NCBI GenBank assembly: GCA_934167825.1
Contig: CAKPLY010000002.1
Location: 1 to 64,000, forward strand
Direction of reading: 5' to 3'
DNA: 64,000 bases
Source: an uncultured Bacilli bacterium
GTDB taxonomy: Bacteria; Bacillota_I; Bacilli_A; RF39; UBA660
The translations under genes were made by a program, and so were the position numbers. Under the pieces are notes generated by a model. The model had not been told where the DNA came from, did no database searches, and saw only the letters and a program-made list of their open reading frames with translations. Positions 62,947 to 64,000 of the stretch are shown piece by piece (positions within the stretch are counted from its first letter, which is position 1; each line of letters starts with the position of its first letter).

Positions 62947-64000
62947 TAATTACCTCCTATATTTAGTGCCAACAATCTATTTAATTCAACGGCATATTCC
63001 AATGGTAGTTCTTCTCTAAAGACATTTATAAATCCTAGTACTACTAGTTCTTTAGCTTTTTCTTCATCTATTCCTCTTGACATTAGATAGAATAATTGGT
63101 CTTCTCTTATTTTAGAAACTGTTGCTTCATGTTCTAGAATGGATGAATTGTTATCTACAATGTTGTATGGTATTGTATCGCTTTTTGACATATTATCTAA
63201 CAAGATGGTATCACACTTTATGCTTGCTACAGAATTTGTCGCTTTTTTGCTTATTTTTGCTTTACCTCGATAATTGGCTGTTCCTCCATTTGATGCTATT
63301 GATTTACTTATGATATTGCTTTTAGTGTATGGCGCTAGATGAATCATTTTTGCACCTGTATCTTGAATTTGATTTAGTCCCGCTGACGCAACTGATATGC
63401 AATTTCCTCTAGCGTATGGACCTTTTAAGATACAACATGGATATTTCATATTTAACTTACTTCCAATGTTTCCATCAATCCATTCCATAAGTCCTTTTTC
63501 TTCTACTATTGCTCTTTTTGTTACTAAATTGTAGACATCACTAGACCAATTTTGTATAGTTGTGTAACGACATTTTGAGTTTTTACCAACATATATTTCT
63601 ACTACTGCTGCATGTAAGGCATCTTCAGTGTACGTTCTTGCAGTACAACCTTCTATATAATTTAATTCACTATTGTCATCTACAATTATTAGCGTCCTTT
63701 CAAATTGACCCATATTTTTAGAGTTTATCCTAAAATAACTTTGTAATGGTCTATCTAACTTTGTATTTTTAGGTATATAGATAAATGTTCCTCCACTCCA
63801 TACTGCGCCATTTAAACTTGTAAATTTATTTTCATCATATTTAACTAATTTATTAAAGTATTTTATGAATAAGTCTTTGTGTTTTTTATAGGCGGTATCA
63901 GTATCAAGAAATATTACATTTTTTTCTTTTAATTCTTCAATCATATTGTGATATATTACTTCACTATCATATTGAGCGCCAATTCCATCTAGATATTTTT
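62946..64000 (-). CDS. sufB: Fe-S cluster assembly scaffold SufB, 5' part outside the window
   Basis: About 350 residues visible; the reading frame stays open to the window edge, where DGIGAQYDSEVIYHNM matches the SufB core, so ATG 63944 is internal and the N-terminal portion is missing. Features: NGAVWSGGTFIYIPKNTKLD, YIEGCTARTYTEDALHAAVV, YTTIQNWSSDVYNLVTKRA, and ILEHEATVSKI near the end. SufB with SufC and SufD builds Fe-S clusters with sulfur from SufS, needed for PFOR here. Overlaps the amidase start. Confidence 0.93.
   Translation of the reverse strand, partial: KYLDGIGAQYDSEVIYHNMIEELKEKNVIFLDTDTAYKKHKDLFIKYFNKLVKYDENKFTSLNGAVWSGGTFIYIPKNTKLDRPLQSYFRINSKNMGQFERTLIIVDDNSELNYIEGCTARTYTEDALHAAVVEIYVGKNSKCRYTTIQNWSSDVYNLVTKRAIVEEKGLMEWIDGNIGSKLNMKYPCCILKGPYARGNCISVASAGLNQIQDTGAKMIHLAPYTKSNIISKSIASNGGTANYRGKAKISKKATNSVASIKCDTILLDNMSKSDTIPYNIVDNNSSILEHEATVSKIREDQLFYLMSRGIDEEKAKELVVLGFINVFREELPLEYAVELNRLLALNIGGN

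Noticed and set aside
63122..63944. ATG 63944 as the start of a short SufB/SufD protein
   Set aside because: The frame continues upstream to the window edge with conserved SufB residues (GAQYDSEV), so the gene is cut by the window, not short.

Overview
The window comes from a strongly AT-rich, low-GC Gram-positive chromosome. The evidence is a spore-germinant receptor operon (GerA type), lipoteichoic-acid synthase-like enzymes, sortase B, an agr peptide quorum-sensing locus, T-box control of valS, Firmicutes-type tRNAs and AAGGAGG-type ribosome binding sites. TGA is used as a stop and tryptophan is TGG, so this is not a Mollicutes code-4 genome. Pyruvate:ferredoxin oxidoreductase, phosphoketolase and carbamate kinase suggest an anaerobic fermenter. 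My inference is an uncultured, probably gut-associated, endospore-forming Bacilli or Erysipelotrichia-like lineage; the species cannot be named from the sequence.

Layout. 1-960: the 5' end of a 16S rRNA gene (minus strand) with tandem promoters and a long AT-rich spacer. 960-8000: Ntdp-like phosphatase, class B sortase, S41 protease and the germinant receptor operon gerAA-gerAC-gerAB. 8050-16000: rplM-rpsI, then the translation/transcription cluster rimP-nusA-ylxR-infB // rbfA-nrnA-truB, which is split by an oppositely oriented membrane zinc-ribbon gene. 16000-18300: a DUF2130 protein, a paired DnaA-box site and six tRNA genes. 18300-25450: a SWIM-finger protein, hsp20/htpG diverging from a shared CIRCE-like double operator, phosphoketolase and HtrA. 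25450-31300: an Abi-family protein, zinc phospholipase C-like protein, GNAT, a membrane protein, Smr, an orphan histidine kinase and a degenerate EIIB-like protein.

31480-34560 is an agr system with an unusual convergent layout: agrB-agrD on plus, agrA-agrC on minus. The 38-codon agrD (32135-32251) is a small gene that is easily missed. 34680-42600 is a cell-envelope block: two divergent LtaS-like phosphoglycerol transferases and a GT2-GtrA-YfhO glycosylation operon. 42770-53190 holds tmcAL, polA-mutM, a T-box-controlled HD-domain/valS operon, a tail-anchored protein and carbamate kinase. 53190-58230 has a DnaA-box cluster in front of a GTPase/DUF697-like gene, then pyruvate:ferredoxin oxidoreductase. 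58320-64000 has a lipoprotein, an XRE regulator with asnS, an SSB without the usual acidic tip, a cell-wall amidase and the 3' part of sufB, cut by the window edge.

The most interesting non-coding signals are the double TTAGCA-N15-TGCTAA element between hsp20 and htpG, two DnaA-box pairs with the same 5-bp spacing at loci far apart, a strong Shine-Dalgarno placed before an ATT codon for the sortase, and the T-box leader whose first gene is an HD-domain protein rather than valS.
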